A stretch of 64,000 nt of DNA from Salinispora pacifica CNR114. Its GTDB lineage: Bacteria; Actinomycetota; Actinomycetes; Mycobacteriales; Micromonosporaceae. Position 1 is the stretch's first letter, and every line of letters begins with the position of its first letter. The notes below the pieces were generated by a model, which made no database searches, was not told where the DNA came from, and saw only the letters and a list, made by a program, of their open reading frames with translations. This document shows positions 36,268 through 44,890 of this stretch, piece after piece. The stretch covers positions 308,227 to 372,226 of the forward strand of contig NZ_KI911467.1 of NCBI RefSeq assembly GCF_000514775.1. Reading direction: 5' to 3'. The translations under genes were made by a program, and so were the position numbers.

Positions 36268-37338
36268 GTTCGCGTTCTTCTGCTGATCTGCAGCACCCGC
36301 CCCGGCGCTCTCGGTCCCCAGGTGGGCCGGTGGCTGGCCGAAGCGATCTCCCCACGCGCCGCGGAGCTCGGTGTCGAGCTGATGCCGGTGGCCCTCGGCG
36401 ATGTGAACCTGCCGTTTCTTGACGAGGAGGAACACCCGTCGTCGGGCAGCTACCAGCATGAGCACACACGGCGCTGGAGCTCGATCGTTGACCCGGCGGA
36501 TGGGTTCATCGCGATCACCCCGGAGTACAACCACGGGATGCCGGCGACCCTGAAAAACGCGCTGGACTATCTCCGTCGCGAATGGGCGTGGAAGCCGATC
36601 GGTTTTGTCAGCTACGGCAACACGTCGGCGGGCACCCGATCGGTTCAGCACGCCAAGCAGGTGGTGACCACGCTGCGTCTGGTTCCGTTGGGTGCCACGG
36701 TCGCGATCCGTCTCACTGACGCCACGACGGATGGACAACTACCACCCGATGCGGCTCGCGACCGGGCCGGCCTCGACCTACTGGACGAACTGGTCCGGGT
36801 CGCGAACGCCCTGCGGCCACTGCGTGAACACGCGCGGGTCGACAGCCGACCCGGACCGCTGCCAGGGTCCTACGTCAGACGGCTAAGCGGCGACGACGAA
36901 CCTGAGGTGACGGTGTTGCAGCGGTGCTGCTGGATGGAGGAGGCCCTCGCCAATGAGACCACGGACATACCCGCCTTACACGAGTCGCCGGCACAGGTAC
37001 GCGAATGGCTCGCGGCGTGGCACACCACGGGTCTGTGGCGTGACGGCCGCCTCCTGGGGATGGTGCGCGCCCGCCGCCTCGATACCGACTGGCACGTAGG
37101 TCGGCTCGCCGTCGTGCCCGACCTACGCGGCCAGGGGCTGGGCCGGTGGCTGCTGCGCACCGCCGAGGCCGGCGCCGCCCCCGACTGCGATCGCATCCTC
37201 CTGGCGACCGGAGCCAAGAGCCTGCGGAACCTCGACCTTTATCACAGCGAGGGGTACCACTCGGAATCGCTCACCAGCTCAGACGGAACCACCTGTCTCA
37301 GCAAGGACGTGACCCACCCGCGCGCACGCCGTACCTGA
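36253..37338 (+). CDS. NADPH-dependent FMN reductase fused to a GNAT acetyltransferase
   Basis: A 361-residue two-domain protein. Residues 1-~190 are a flavodoxin-like NAD(P)H:FMN reductase: VRVLLLICSTRPGALGPQVG (FMN phosphate loop), DGFIAITPEYNHGMPATLKN, FVSYGNTSAGTRSVQHAKQV. Residues ~215-355 are a GNAT domain: MEEALANETTDIPALHESPA and WHVGRLAVVPDLRGQGLGRW (~283-302) with the acetyl-CoA loop R-G-Q-G-L-G, and LDLYHSEGYHSE. Reductase and acetyltransferase in one chain suggests reduction of a nitro, azo or quinone compound followed by N- or O-acetylation. Divergent from and probably controlled by MarR. Confidence 0.88.
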   Translation: MSTRPVRVLLLICSTRPGALGPQVGRWLAEAISPRAAELGVELMPVALGDVNLPFLDEEEHPSSGSYQHEHTRRWSSIVDPADGFIAITPEYNHGMPATLKNALDYLRREWAWKPIGFVSYGNTSAGTRSVQHAKQVVTTLRLVPLGATVAIRLTDATTDGQLPPDAARDRAGLDLLDELVRVANALRPLREHARVDSRPGPLPGSYVRRLSGDDEPEVTVLQRCCWMEEALANETTDIPALHESPAQVREWLAAWHTTGLWRDGRLLGMVRARRLDTDWHVGRLAVVPDLRGQGLGRWLLRTAEAGAAPDCDRILLATGAKSLRNLDLYHSEGYHSESLTSSDGTTCLSKDVTHPRARRT

Positions 37339-37428
37339 GGTCAGGGCGGTCCCGCGCTGGTCAATCAGGCAGCTGCCACCACCACCTTCGCCAGCGAAGC
37401 CGGGTGAGGCAGGGTGTGCTGCCGGGCC

Positions 37429-37752
37429 TCACTCCGGTCGGCCGGGCGCCTGGTAGGTGACCGGGAGCTTCACTGCCTCGTCCAGCTCTTCCGGAGTCAA
37501 CAGTGGCACCATGATTGTCTCCCCACCGCCGGCCGCGCGGACGGCGATGCTGAGCGCGGCCGCGACCACGTTATCCCGCAGATCACACAAGACGTACACG
37601 TCGTGCTCACCGAACGAGAAGTACAGCGACTCCACCTGTCCGCCGGAGTTCTCGATGAGTGCCCGGACCACCTCGGCCCGTCGCGTCCCGCCCTCCTTGC
37701 CCAGTCCGCTGACACCCTGGGTGGTGTAGGTCGCTATCGCCAGGAACTTCAC
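37429..37752 (-). CDS. GYD domain protein
   Basis: A 107-residue protein from the GTG at 37752. VKFLAIATYTTQGVSGLGKE, RAEVVRALIENSGGQVESLY, FSFGEHDVYVLCDLRDNVVA give the GYD-type ferredoxin-like fold (the GYD triplet appears as GEHDVYV). Such small proteins are dimeric and uncharacterised. It is divergent from a TetR regulator at 37929, which may control it. Confidence 0.82.
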   Translation of the reverse strand: MKFLAIATYTTQGVSGLGKEGGTRRAEVVRALIENSGGQVESLYFSFGEHDVYVLCDLRDNVVAAALSIAVRAAGGGETIMVPLLTPEELDEAVKLPVTYQAPGRPE

Positions 37753-37928
37753 TACGCTGGCACCACCTTTCACCGTCGCTGGTGCTCCCGCTGCCTCCGC
37801 CCTGTACCCACAATCCGTCCCGCCACGCCTCGCCGCCTCGCGCCGGTACCGAGCCGGGGGCCGGGCGGCACCGGGGCGTCGGGAGGTCAACCGGTGTGCA
37901 CAGCATCCGGGTTGTTACCGTGGTGAAC

Positions 37929-38528
37929 ATGTATGTACCCGAGGATCGCACCGCGAAGGCGATCATTCGGGACGCCGCCCTGGAACTGTTCGGCGAGCAG
38001 TGGCCGGCGGCGGCCTCACTCAAGCAGGTGGCGGAGCTGGCGCAGGTCTCCCAGTCGCTGATCATCAAACACTACGGGTCCCGTGACGGCCTGATCGCCG
38101 CGGTGGACACCCACGTGCTGGGCCTGTTGGGCAACGCGTTGGAGGCGCTCGCCGACACCGACGGAGCCAGTCGACCCAACCGCTTCCTCGCCTCGGCCGA
38201 CGCGCTGCGGGCACCGGCCACCACCCGCTACCTCGCACACCTGCTCATCGGTGACACCGCACGCTCGGTTGAGGCGTACCGCCGGGTGCAGGAGTTCACC
38301 GACTCGCTGGTGCGCCGGATGACCGAGGCGGGTGCGGTCGCCGAGGACACAGACCGCGCGCAGCTCTCGGTCGTACTCCTGGCCCACGAGCTGTCGATCA
38401 TCTTGTTGCGGGATCGCATCGCTGACGTGCTCGGCGCGGACCCGGTGGGCCGCGACGGCCTCCGCCGCTGGTGGGACACGATCGACCAGCTCTACTCGGG
38501 TACGGCGATCCGCAAGCCCTCCGGCTGA
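37929..38528 (+). CDS. TetR family regulator
   Basis: A 199-residue protein, ATG at 37929. HTH at ~8-55: AIIRDAALELFGEQWPAAAS, LKQVAELAQVSQSLIIKHYG, SRDGLIAAVDTHV. The C-terminal part is helical ligand-binding. Just before the start, GTTACC-GTG-GTGAAC (37914-37928) is an imperfect palindrome that could be its operator. The same half-site GTGAAC is in a perfect palindrome upstream of 54212. It is divergent from the GYD gene. Confidence 0.9.
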   Translation: MYVPEDRTAKAIIRDAALELFGEQWPAAASLKQVAELAQVSQSLIIKHYGSRDGLIAAVDTHVLGLLGNALEALADTDGASRPNRFLASADALRAPATTRYLAHLLIGDTARSVEAYRRVQEFTDSLVRRMTEAGAVAEDTDRAQLSVVLLAHELSIILLRDRIADVLGADPVGRDGLRRWWDTIDQLYSGTAIRKPSG

Positions 38529-38552
38529 ACCAGGGTGTGACGCCGCCCGCGT

Positions 38553-39791
38553 TCAGCGGCGTGCGGCGCTTCGCCGCAGTAGCCAACCAGCGAGCAGGAC
38601 CAGCCCCGCGAGCGCGATCAACACGTACAGGTTGCTGTACACCAGGCCGAGGCCGGTGAAGTGCAGGTCCCAGCCACCCGGCGCGGCCAGCACCCAGCTG
38701 GTGCTGGCCACCAGCGCGAGCCAGACCGCGCCGAGCGCGGCAGCCCCGAGGCGGTGACCGTGCTGGCGGCAGCGGACGGCGAGCAGCACCATCGCCGGCA
38801 CCCACCAGACCCAATGGTGGTGCCAGGAGACCGGGGAGACCAGCAGCCCGGTGCCAGCGCACGCCAGCACCGCGACCAGCTGGTCTGCGGCGCGCGCGCA
38901 CCAGACGGCGAGGGCCGTACCGGCCGCGGCGACCACCGCCGCGGTCACCGCCCACAGCCAGGCCAGGTCGGGGGTGTCGGCGATGCGGGCGAGAGCGCCG
39001 GCCAACGACTGGTTCAGGATCGTGCGGGGGTCACCGGTGACCCGGGCTGTGTCGAGCAGGCCGCCCCCGAAGAACCAGGCCGAGTCCGTGGGTCGCCAGG
39101 TGAACCCGAGGCCGATGGTTGCCACGAACACGGCCGTGGCCGTGGCTGCCGCCCGGATCCGCCCGGTGAACAGCAGGAAACCCACGAAGATCAGCGGGGT
39201 GAGTTTGAGCCCGGCTGCCACCCCGATGCCGATCCCGCACCACCGGCTGGTGCGGCCGGGTATCAGGTCGTGGAGCACCAGCCACATGAGCAAGAGGCCG
39301 ACCTGCCCTGCCTGCAGATGACCGGTGACGGGTAAGAGTGGCAGCACGGCGAGCACCGCCAGCAGCGTCGCAGGTGGCCGGCGACCGGGTGCGACGCCGG
39401 CGGCGTCGAGGGCCAGCCGGACGACCGCCACCAGCGCGGCCGCCGACACGGCCGTCCAGAGCCCCACGGCCACATCGGCGGGGACGGCGGCCAGTGGTCG
39501 CAGCAGCAGGGCGGCGAACGGCGGATAGGTGAACCCCAGCTCGATGCCGTCCCCGCCCCGGTAGGAGACCTGGTACAGGTTGCCGTCCCCGCTGGCCGCG
39601 GCGGCGGCGCCGGTGCGGTAGGCGGCCAGGTCACCCCAGAAACGCCCGGTGCCGCGGTGCACCAGCGCCGCCGCCACGGCCAGCAGGGCGACGATCCCCA
39701 CCAGCGTCGCCCGCGACGCCACCGCTGCCACCGGCGGGCTGGCCGGCGGCGTCCGGGCGAGCTCGGAACCGGCGGTCGGCGCGTCGGTCAC
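38553..39791 (-). CDS. GT87-like polyprenyl-sugar-dependent glycosyltransferase
   Basis: A 412-residue membrane protein with about ten helices. GTGRFWGDLAAYRTGAAAAA carries the Asp of the first extracytoplasmic loop, ELGFTYPPFAALLLRPLAAV and HLQAGQVGLLLMWLVLHDLI then GIGVAAGLKLTPLIFVGFLL are typical of the alpha-mannosyltransferase DUF2029/GT87 family (PimE-like), which take sugars from polyprenyl-phosphate donors on the outer membrane face. VSPVSWHHHWVWWVPAMVLL is also characteristic. It is last in the left operon and overlaps the methyltransferase gene by four bases. Confidence 0.88.
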   Translation of the reverse strand: MTDAPTAGSELARTPPASPPVAAVASRATLVGIVALLAVAAALVHRGTGRFWGDLAAYRTGAAAAASGDGNLYQVSYRGGDGIELGFTYPPFAALLLRPLAAVPADVAVGLWTAVSAAALVAVVRLALDAAGVAPGRRPPATLLAVLAVLPLLPVTGHLQAGQVGLLLMWLVLHDLIPGRTSRWCGIGIGVAAGLKLTPLIFVGFLLFTGRIRAAATATAVFVATIGLGFTWRPTDSAWFFGGGLLDTARVTGDPRTILNQSLAGALARIADTPDLAWLWAVTAAVVAAAGTALAVWCARAADQLVAVLACAGTGLLVSPVSWHHHWVWWVPAMVLLAVRCRQHGHRLGAAALGAVWLALVASTSWVLAAPGGWDLHFTGLGLVYSNLYVLIALAGLVLLAGWLLRRSAARR

Positions 39792-40459
39792 CGCCGCTCC
39801 CCCGCCGTACGTGACCCGGTGGCCTCCCGCGGCTGCTGGCCCGCCGGTGCTGGGCCGAGCACGAACGTGCCCCCGGCCGGCGCACCGTCGTGGAGCTGGG
39901 TTTTCTCCTCGTGCACGGTCAGCCCGCAGCCCCGGATCCGGTCGGCCAGGGCGGCGTGCGCGCCGCCGCTGTCGTACAGCCAGACGATGAGGACACCACC
40001 GGGGGCGAGCACGCGGGCCATCCGGTGGAGCAGCGCGACGGCCCGGTCGGCCGGAAAGTAGTAGAGCACCTCCCGCAGCAGGATCACGTCGTACGCCTCG
40101 GTGGCCCGGTAGGTGAGCACGTCGGCGACCTCGAACGAGCTGTGCGGTCGGCGCAGCGACCGGGCGCGACGCAGGGCGGTCCGGCTGATGTCAACGCCGT
40201 GGTAGTGCCGGTAGCCGGCGGGCGGCAGCACCAGATTCACTGTGGAGCCGCAGCCGAGGTCGAGGATCCGGGGTCGCGACACCCACCGATGGATGAGCTG
40301 CACGGTGGTGTGGTCGCCGGCCCGGTCCAGGTAGTTCCATCGGCCCAGGGCGTACTGCGTCTCCCAGAGCAGCGCGTTGAGCCGAGGGTACGGGCGGATC
40401 AGTACCGCCAACGGCCGGTGCAGTACGCGGGCGACGGCCCGCACCACGGCGCTGCCCAT
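39788..40459 (-). CDS. SAM-dependent methyltransferase
   Basis: A 223-residue class I methyltransferase. RILDLGCGSTVNLVLPPAG is motif I, YHGVDISRTALRRARSL motif II, YDVILLREVLYYFPADRAVA motif IV and LAPGGVLIVWLYDSGG motif VI. The N-terminus, RPLAVLIRPYPRLNALLWET with QYALGRWNYLD, is a family-specific extension. It likely methylates a sugar or lipid head group made by this cluster. Its ATG shares the A with the upstream deacetylase stop (TGATG), and its stop overlaps the GT87 start, so the operon is tightly coupled. Confidence 0.88.
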   Translation of the reverse strand: MGSAVVRAVARVLHRPLAVLIRPYPRLNALLWETQYALGRWNYLDRAGDHTTVQLIHRWVSRPRILDLGCGSTVNLVLPPAGYRHYHGVDISRTALRRARSLRRPHSSFEVADVLTYRATEAYDVILLREVLYYFPADRAVALLHRMARVLAPGGVLIVWLYDSGGAHAALADRIRGCGLTVHEEKTQLHDGAPAGGTFVLGPAPAGQQPREATGSRTAGERR

Positions 40460-41169
40460 CAGCTTCGCCCCGGGCGCCCCGGACCCGGTGCGGGCGGCAC
40501 CGGAACGAAGCGTAACCCGCGTCGCTGTAGCCGGGGGATCACCGCCGCCAGCGCGACCACGGTCTGCCAGCGGTCGCCGCCGCCGTCGTGGCACAGCAGG
40601 ACATGGCCGGAGCGGCTACGCGTCAACGTACGGGTGATGTGCGCCACGCCCGGCTGTTTCCAGTCGCTGGAGTTGACGGTCCAGTCCATGGGGGTGAGCC
40701 CGGTCTGCGCCACCGTGTCGAGGACCCGGGGCGACCACCCGCCGCTGGGTGCCCGGAACAGGCGCGGCGCCTGGCCGACGGCGTCGGTGATCTGCTGCTG
40801 CGCCTGTTGCACCTCATCGCGCAGCAGCGCGGTGGGGAGCGCGGCGAAGGGCATCGGGTGACGCATCGAGTGATTGCCGATCTCGTGTCCGGCCTCGGCG
40901 ATCCGCCGGGCCAGCCGGGGGTGCTGGGCCACCCGTGCGCCGATGAGGAAGAAGGTCGCTGGCACGGCATACGCGTCCAGCAGGTCCAGCAGGGCCGGGG
41001 TCCAGCGGGGGTCGGGCCCGTCGTCCACCGTCAGGGCCACCCCACCGGGCTGGACCCGGAACATCGGCCACCGCCGGCGGGCCTTCGCGCTGGTCGTCCA
41101 GAGCCGGTGGTAGGTCCGCACGCCGAGGAAGGCCGCTTCCCAGGCCCGGCCCGGCAGCGCCGAGGTCAC
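40459..41169 (-). CDS. polysaccharide deacetylase (NodB/CE4)
   Basis: A 236-residue protein, GTG start at 41169 overlapping the GT2 stop (GTGA). CE4 motifs: VALTVDDGPDPRWTPALLDL (TxDDGP, catalytic base), AGHEIGNHSMRHPMPF (H-S-x-x-x-H, metal ligands), LFRAPSGGWSPRVLDTVAQT (RAPxG), MDWTVNSSDWKQPG, and GHVLLCHDGGGDR (L-x-H-D). It has all residues for a metal-dependent N-deacetylase. The N-terminus FLGVRTYHRLW lacks a clear signal peptide, so it may act on a cytoplasmic lipid-linked amino sugar. This would pair with the aminotransferase in the opposing operon. Confidence 0.9.
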   Translation of the reverse strand: MTSALPGRAWEAAFLGVRTYHRLWTTSAKARRRWPMFRVQPGGVALTVDDGPDPRWTPALLDLLDAYAVPATFFLIGARVAQHPRLARRIAEAGHEIGNHSMRHPMPFAALPTALLRDEVQQAQQQITDAVGQAPRLFRAPSGGWSPRVLDTVAQTGLTPMDWTVNSSDWKQPGVAHITRTLTRSRSGHVLLCHDGGGDRWQTVVALAAVIPRLQRRGLRFVPVPPAPGPGRPGRS

Positions 41170-42179
41170 GAGTCGGCCCGCGCCGCAGCGGGACGGGACG
41201 GGCCGAAGTCCCGATCGGTCAGGAACCGCACCCCACCCACCGTCGCCCCGGCGATGATCGCCAACTGCACCAGCAGGTGCGTGGCGAGGAAGAAGGCGAG
41301 AAACGCCGGACCGCGTCGGCGAAGCACGAACCGCGCCAGCCCCGGGTCGGCCACGACGAAGCCGAGCAGCGCGGCAGCGGGCAGGGCGAACAGGGCGGGC
41401 GCGAAGAGGCCCGCCGGGAGGGTACCGACGGCAAGCGCCGTCGCCAGCACGCCAAAGCTCCGGTTGGCCCGCAGCCCCGCCGGGCCGCGTTCCCGGACGG
41501 CCACCGGCACGAGCAGCTGGGAGCGGCCGAACTGTTTGCGGAGCATCGGCCACAACCGACTGTCGTCGTCGTGCCGACACGTCACCTCGGCGCTGAGCCA
41601 GATGCCGTGCCGGTCGGCCATCCGGTCGCTGAGTTCGACGTCCTCGGAGGCGCGCAGGTTCTCGTCGAAGCCGCCGACGTTGTCGAAGACCGTCCGGCGT
41701 ACGGCGCAGAGCGCGAAGATGGCGGTACGGACCCGACCGGTGTTGCGGATCCGCCAGTAGTGGGCGTGCAGCAGCCGGTACGCCTCCACCGGCCCGTCGT
41801 CGAACAGCGGCTCGGTCAGGTAGATGCCGTGTACGCAGTCCACGTCGGGAGTCTCGGTGAGCACCCGCAGCGCGTTGGCGAGTGCGTCGGGCGCCGGCGC
41901 GCAGTCGGCGTCCACGAAGAACACCACCTCGCCCCGACTGGCCCGGATGCCCCGGTTGCGGGCCGCCGCCGGGCCCCGGTTGACCGGGTTGGGCAGCAGC
42001 GCAACGGCCGGGAACTCCCGGGCGATCCGCGGTGTCGAATCGGTGCTGGCGTCGTCGACGACGATCACCTCGTGCGCCGGGTGGGACTGGGCGAGGACCG
42101 CGGACAGGCAGGCGCGCAGGGTCCGCTCGCTGTTGTAGGCGGGAATGACGACCGAGACGTTCGCAGGCACGAACACCAC
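41166..42179 (-). CDS. GT2 glycosyltransferase with C-terminal membrane helices
   Basis: A 337-residue protein. The GT-A domain shows VSVVIPAYNSERTLRACLSA, VIVVDDASTDSTPRIARE, GPAAARNRGIRASRG, and DXD in VVFFVDADCAPAP. The acceptor-side motif is EDVELSDRMA with CRHDDDSRLW. Two to three helices follow after ~230 (FGVLATALAVGTLPAGLF, LFALPAAALLGFVVADPG, THLLVQLAIIAGATVGG), tethering it to the membrane. Closest in the window to the GT2 part of 49134-51233 (both have EAYRLLHAHYWR/EVYKTLFEHYWR). It starts the left operon at a GTG, 243 bases from the aminotransferase operon. Confidence 0.9.
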   Translation of the reverse strand: MVFVPANVSVVIPAYNSERTLRACLSAVLAQSHPAHEVIVVDDASTDSTPRIAREFPAVALLPNPVNRGPAAARNRGIRASRGEVVFFVDADCAPAPDALANALRVLTETPDVDCVHGIYLTEPLFDDGPVEAYRLLHAHYWRIRNTGRVRTAIFALCAVRRTVFDNVGGFDENLRASEDVELSDRMADRHGIWLSAEVTCRHDDDSRLWPMLRKQFGRSQLLVPVAVRERGPAGLRANRSFGVLATALAVGTLPAGLFAPALFALPAAALLGFVVADPGLARFVLRRRGPAFLAFFLATHLLVQLAIIAGATVGGVRFLTDRDFGPSRPAAARADS

Positions 42180-42306
42180 CTATGTCAAATGGCCAGGCGC
42201 CCGCCGGGACTCGTACGCGAACGCGGTGACGGTTTCGTGCACGGTAACGACGGGGCGCGCTTCGTACAAGTGCCCCAACGGGGTGTGCAGCCGGCCTTTG
42301 GTGCGG

Positions 42307-42350
42307 TTCCAGTCGTCGTTCAGTCGCAGTTCAGTGCCGCTCGAAATAAT
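42307..42350 (+). promoter_or_regulatory. SARP-type binding site and -10 box
   Basis: Three heptamers start at 42307, 42318 and 42329, exactly 11 bases apart: TTCCAGT, GTTCAGT, GTTCAGT, with four-base spacers CGTC and CGCA. After the last repeat there are eight to nine bases, then AATAAT (42345-42350) as a -10 box. Known SARP sites are direct heptamers in 11-base register about 8 bases before the -10. The aminotransferase start is 72 bases downstream, and a SARP gene closes the cluster at 51471-53378. Confidence 0.75.
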
Positions 42351-42422
42351 GTCCGGGGTCGCCGGGAGTGGTCGTTGTTGACGTGCACCCAGGCCCGCGC
42401 CAGAACTGAAGAAGGGGGGCGC

Positions 42423-43838
42423 ATGACGAGACTACTCAGCGTCGAGGAATGTGAGCGTCTTTCGGTGAAGGACGTACACGGTCTGTATCGACGTTTTGTC
42501 AACCGAAGTCAGGTCGGCCTGATGACGTCGTTCGGCTTTGGCCGGGAGCTGGTGGACCACGCCGAGGGGGCGTACCTGCATCTGCGTGATGGTCGCCGGG
42601 TGCTCGACCTCACCGGCGGGGTGGGTGTGCTCAACCACGGCCACAATCACCCGCGCCTGCTGGCGGCCCGTCGCCAGTTCGCGCAGCGGCGCCGGATGGA
42701 GGTGCACAAGACCTACTTCTCCCCGTACGTGGCGGGGTTGGCGCACAACCTGGCCCAGGTGCTGCCGGGTGACCTGAACATGTCCTTCCTGCCGAACTCC
42801 GGGGCGGAGGCCGTCGAGGGCGCGGTGAAGTTGGCCTACAAGTACCACGGCGGCCGGCGCAACACGATCCTGCACGCCGATATCAGCTTCCACGGCAAAC
42901 TTCTCGGCTCCGGCAGTCTGACCGGCGCCGCGCAGAATCATTTCGCGTTTCCGGGGATTCCCGGCGTGGTCTCGTACACCTATGACGACCTGGAGTCGGT
43001 GCGCGCCGCCGTCGCGGCGCACCCCGATGACGTGTACGCCATTCTCGTCGAGCCGTTCAGTGCCTCCACCATGCGTTCGTGTTCCGCGGACTTCCTGCAC
43101 GGGCTACGCACCTTGTGCACCGAGCAGGACATCGTGCTGGTCTTCGACGAGATCTACACCGGCTGGGGCAAGACCGGCAGCATGTTCTACTTCATGCGCC
43201 ATGCGGATCTGTTACCGGATGTGGTGACCACGTCAAAGTCCTTCGGTGGCGGCAAGTCGTCGATATCCGCGTATGTGGCCCGGGAGCCGGTGTTCCGGCA
43301 GGCCTACGACAACCCGGTCGACGCGCTCATGCACTCGACGTCAACCACCTACTACGGCTTCGGCGAGGAGTGCGCCACCGCCATCGAGGCGATCGCCATC
43401 GCCGTCGAGGACGACTACCCGGCCCGGGCGCGAGGCATCGAGCAACTCCTCGGACCAGGCCTGCGGCGGATCGCCAAGCAGCACCCCGAGGCGGTGGCCG
43501 AGGTCACCGGTGCGGGGGCGCTGTGGGGGGTCTTCCTCGAAGGCGGACCGAAGGTGCTGGACCTGGCCGCGAAGATCGCGCCAGCCGGCCTGGCCCGAGA
43601 TCCGCGACTACGTACCAAGTTGATCACCGCATCGGTGATCAACGCACTTTACCGGGAGCACGACATCTACACGTACTACACCCTCAACGGCGCCAGCCCG
43701 CTGGTGGTCGGACCGCCGCTGGTCGCCACCGACGACGACATCGAACACTTCCTGCACGCCCTCGACGCGGTCCTTGGCCAGGGACTCAACCGCCTCCTGC
43801 GCCGGTTCGTCGCCCAGAAGCTCGGCTCGCTGTGGTGA
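42423..43838 (+). CDS. class III PLP-dependent aminotransferase
   Basis: A 471-residue protein; the ATG at 42423 follows AAGGGGGG. Fold-type I subgroup III: LDLTGGVGVLNHGHNHPRLL, SFLPNSGAEAVEGAVKLAYK (phosphate loop), VFDEIYTGWGKTGSMFYF (Asp for PLP nitrogen) and Lys272 in TTSKSFGGGKSS as Schiff base. This family includes ornithine and 4-aminobutyrate aminotransferases and some sugar or cyclitol aminotransferases. The genomic setting between glycosyltransferases and an epimerase suggests an amino-sugar or aminated lipid role. First gene of the right operon, under the SARP-type promoter; its stop overlaps the next gene (GTGA). Confidence 0.9.
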   Translation: MTRLLSVEECERLSVKDVHGLYRRFVNRSQVGLMTSFGFGRELVDHAEGAYLHLRDGRRVLDLTGGVGVLNHGHNHPRLLAARRQFAQRRRMEVHKTYFSPYVAGLAHNLAQVLPGDLNMSFLPNSGAEAVEGAVKLAYKYHGGRRNTILHADISFHGKLLGSGSLTGAAQNHFAFPGIPGVVSYTYDDLESVRAAVAAHPDDVYAILVEPFSASTMRSCSADFLHGLRTLCTEQDIVLVFDEIYTGWGKTGSMFYFMRHADLLPDVVTTSKSFGGGKSSISAYVAREPVFRQAYDNPVDALMHSTSTTYYGFGEECATAIEAIAIAVEDDYPARARGIEQLLGPGLRRIAKQHPEAVAEVTGAGALWGVFLEGGPKVLDLAAKIAPAGLARDPRLRTKLITASVINALYREHDIYTYYTLNGASPLVVGPPLVATDDDIEHFLHALDAVLGQGLNRLLRRFVAQKLGSLW

Positions 43839-44875
43839 TCGCGGTGACCGGCGCCGCCGGGATGCTCGGCTCGACCGTGGTGCAGCGGCTGACCGGCGCC
43901 GGATCCACGGTGACCGGCGTGGACCTACGGGCGGCCCCCGACGGCCCCGACACGCCGGGCTACCGGCACCTGGTCGGGGACATCCGCGACGCGGCGGTGC
44001 TGCGGGCCGCCTTCGACGACGCCGACGCGATCGTGCACTGTGCCGCCGCGCTGCCCAGCTACCCGCCGGAGCAGATCCGGGCCATCGTCGTGGACGGCAG
44101 CCGGGCCGTGCTGGACGCCGCCCGGGCCGCCCGGGTGCCCCGGTTGGTCTACATCTCCTCCACCGCCGTGTACGGGCTGCCCACCCAGGTGCCGACACCG
44201 GAGCAGCACCCGTACGCCCCGGTCGACGCGTACAGCACCGCCAAGGCCGACGCGGAGCGACTCGCGGTGGGCTACCGCGAGCACGGCCTGATCCTGCCGG
44301 TGCTGCGACCGAAGACCTTCCTGGGCCCCGGCCGGATGGGACTGTTCGCGATGCTGTTCCAGTGGGCGCACGAGGGGCGTAACTTCCCGGTGCTCGGCGA
44401 CGGCTCGGTGCGCATCCAGATGCTGCACGTCGCGGACCTGGTGGACGCCGTCGAAACGGTGCTGCGGGTGCCCGCCGAGGCCGCCAACGACACGTACAAC
44501 ATCGCGGCGGCGACGTTCGGCACGCTCCGCGAGGACTTCCAGGCGGTCCTCGACGCCGCCGGACATGGCAAACGGGTGATCGGTCTGCCGGCCCGGCCGG
44601 CCCGGGTCGCGCTCGGGCTACTCGAACGCAGCGGCCTCTCGCCGGTGTACGGGCGGTTGCTGCACAAACTCATGGCCGACTCCTACGTCGACATCGACCG
44701 GGCCCGGCAGCGCCTCGGCTTCCACCCGCGACACAGCAACCGGGACGCGGTGCTGGAGACCTTCCGGTGGTGGCGCGGCCAGCAAGCCACCACCGCCGCC
44801 TCGACGGCCAGCGGACCGACCAGCCGTGATCCGTGGCGGCAGGGCGTACTCGCCGCCGCCCGGGTCTTCTTCTAA
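43835..44875 (+). CDS. NAD-dependent epimerase/dehydratase
   Basis: A 346-residue extended SDR, GTG start at 43835. VIAVTGAAGMLGSTVVQRL (TGxxGxxG), VGDIRDAAVL, DAIVHCAAALPSYPPEQIRA, RLVYISSTAVYGLPTQVPTP and Tyr133/Lys137 in DAYSTAKADAERL. IQMLHVADLVDAVETVL is the usual sugar-epimerase C-terminal motif. It acts on a nucleotide or lipid-linked sugar. It sits directly before the UbiA-type enzyme, as DprE-like steps accompany DPPR synthase in mycobacteria, but sequence does not say which hydroxyl it acts on. Confidence 0.88.
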   Translation: MIAVTGAAGMLGSTVVQRLTGAGSTVTGVDLRAAPDGPDTPGYRHLVGDIRDAAVLRAAFDDADAIVHCAAALPSYPPEQIRAIVVDGSRAVLDAARAARVPRLVYISSTAVYGLPTQVPTPEQHPYAPVDAYSTAKADAERLAVGYREHGLILPVLRPKTFLGPGRMGLFAMLFQWAHEGRNFPVLGDGSVRIQMLHVADLVDAVETVLRVPAEAANDTYNIAAATFGTLREDFQAVLDAAGHGKRVIGLPARPARVALGLLERSGLSPVYGRLLHKLMADSYVDIDRARQRLGFHPRHSNRDAVLETFRWWRGQQATTAASTASGPTSRDPWRQGVLAAARVFF

Positions 44876-44890
44876 CGCAGGAGGTCAGCC

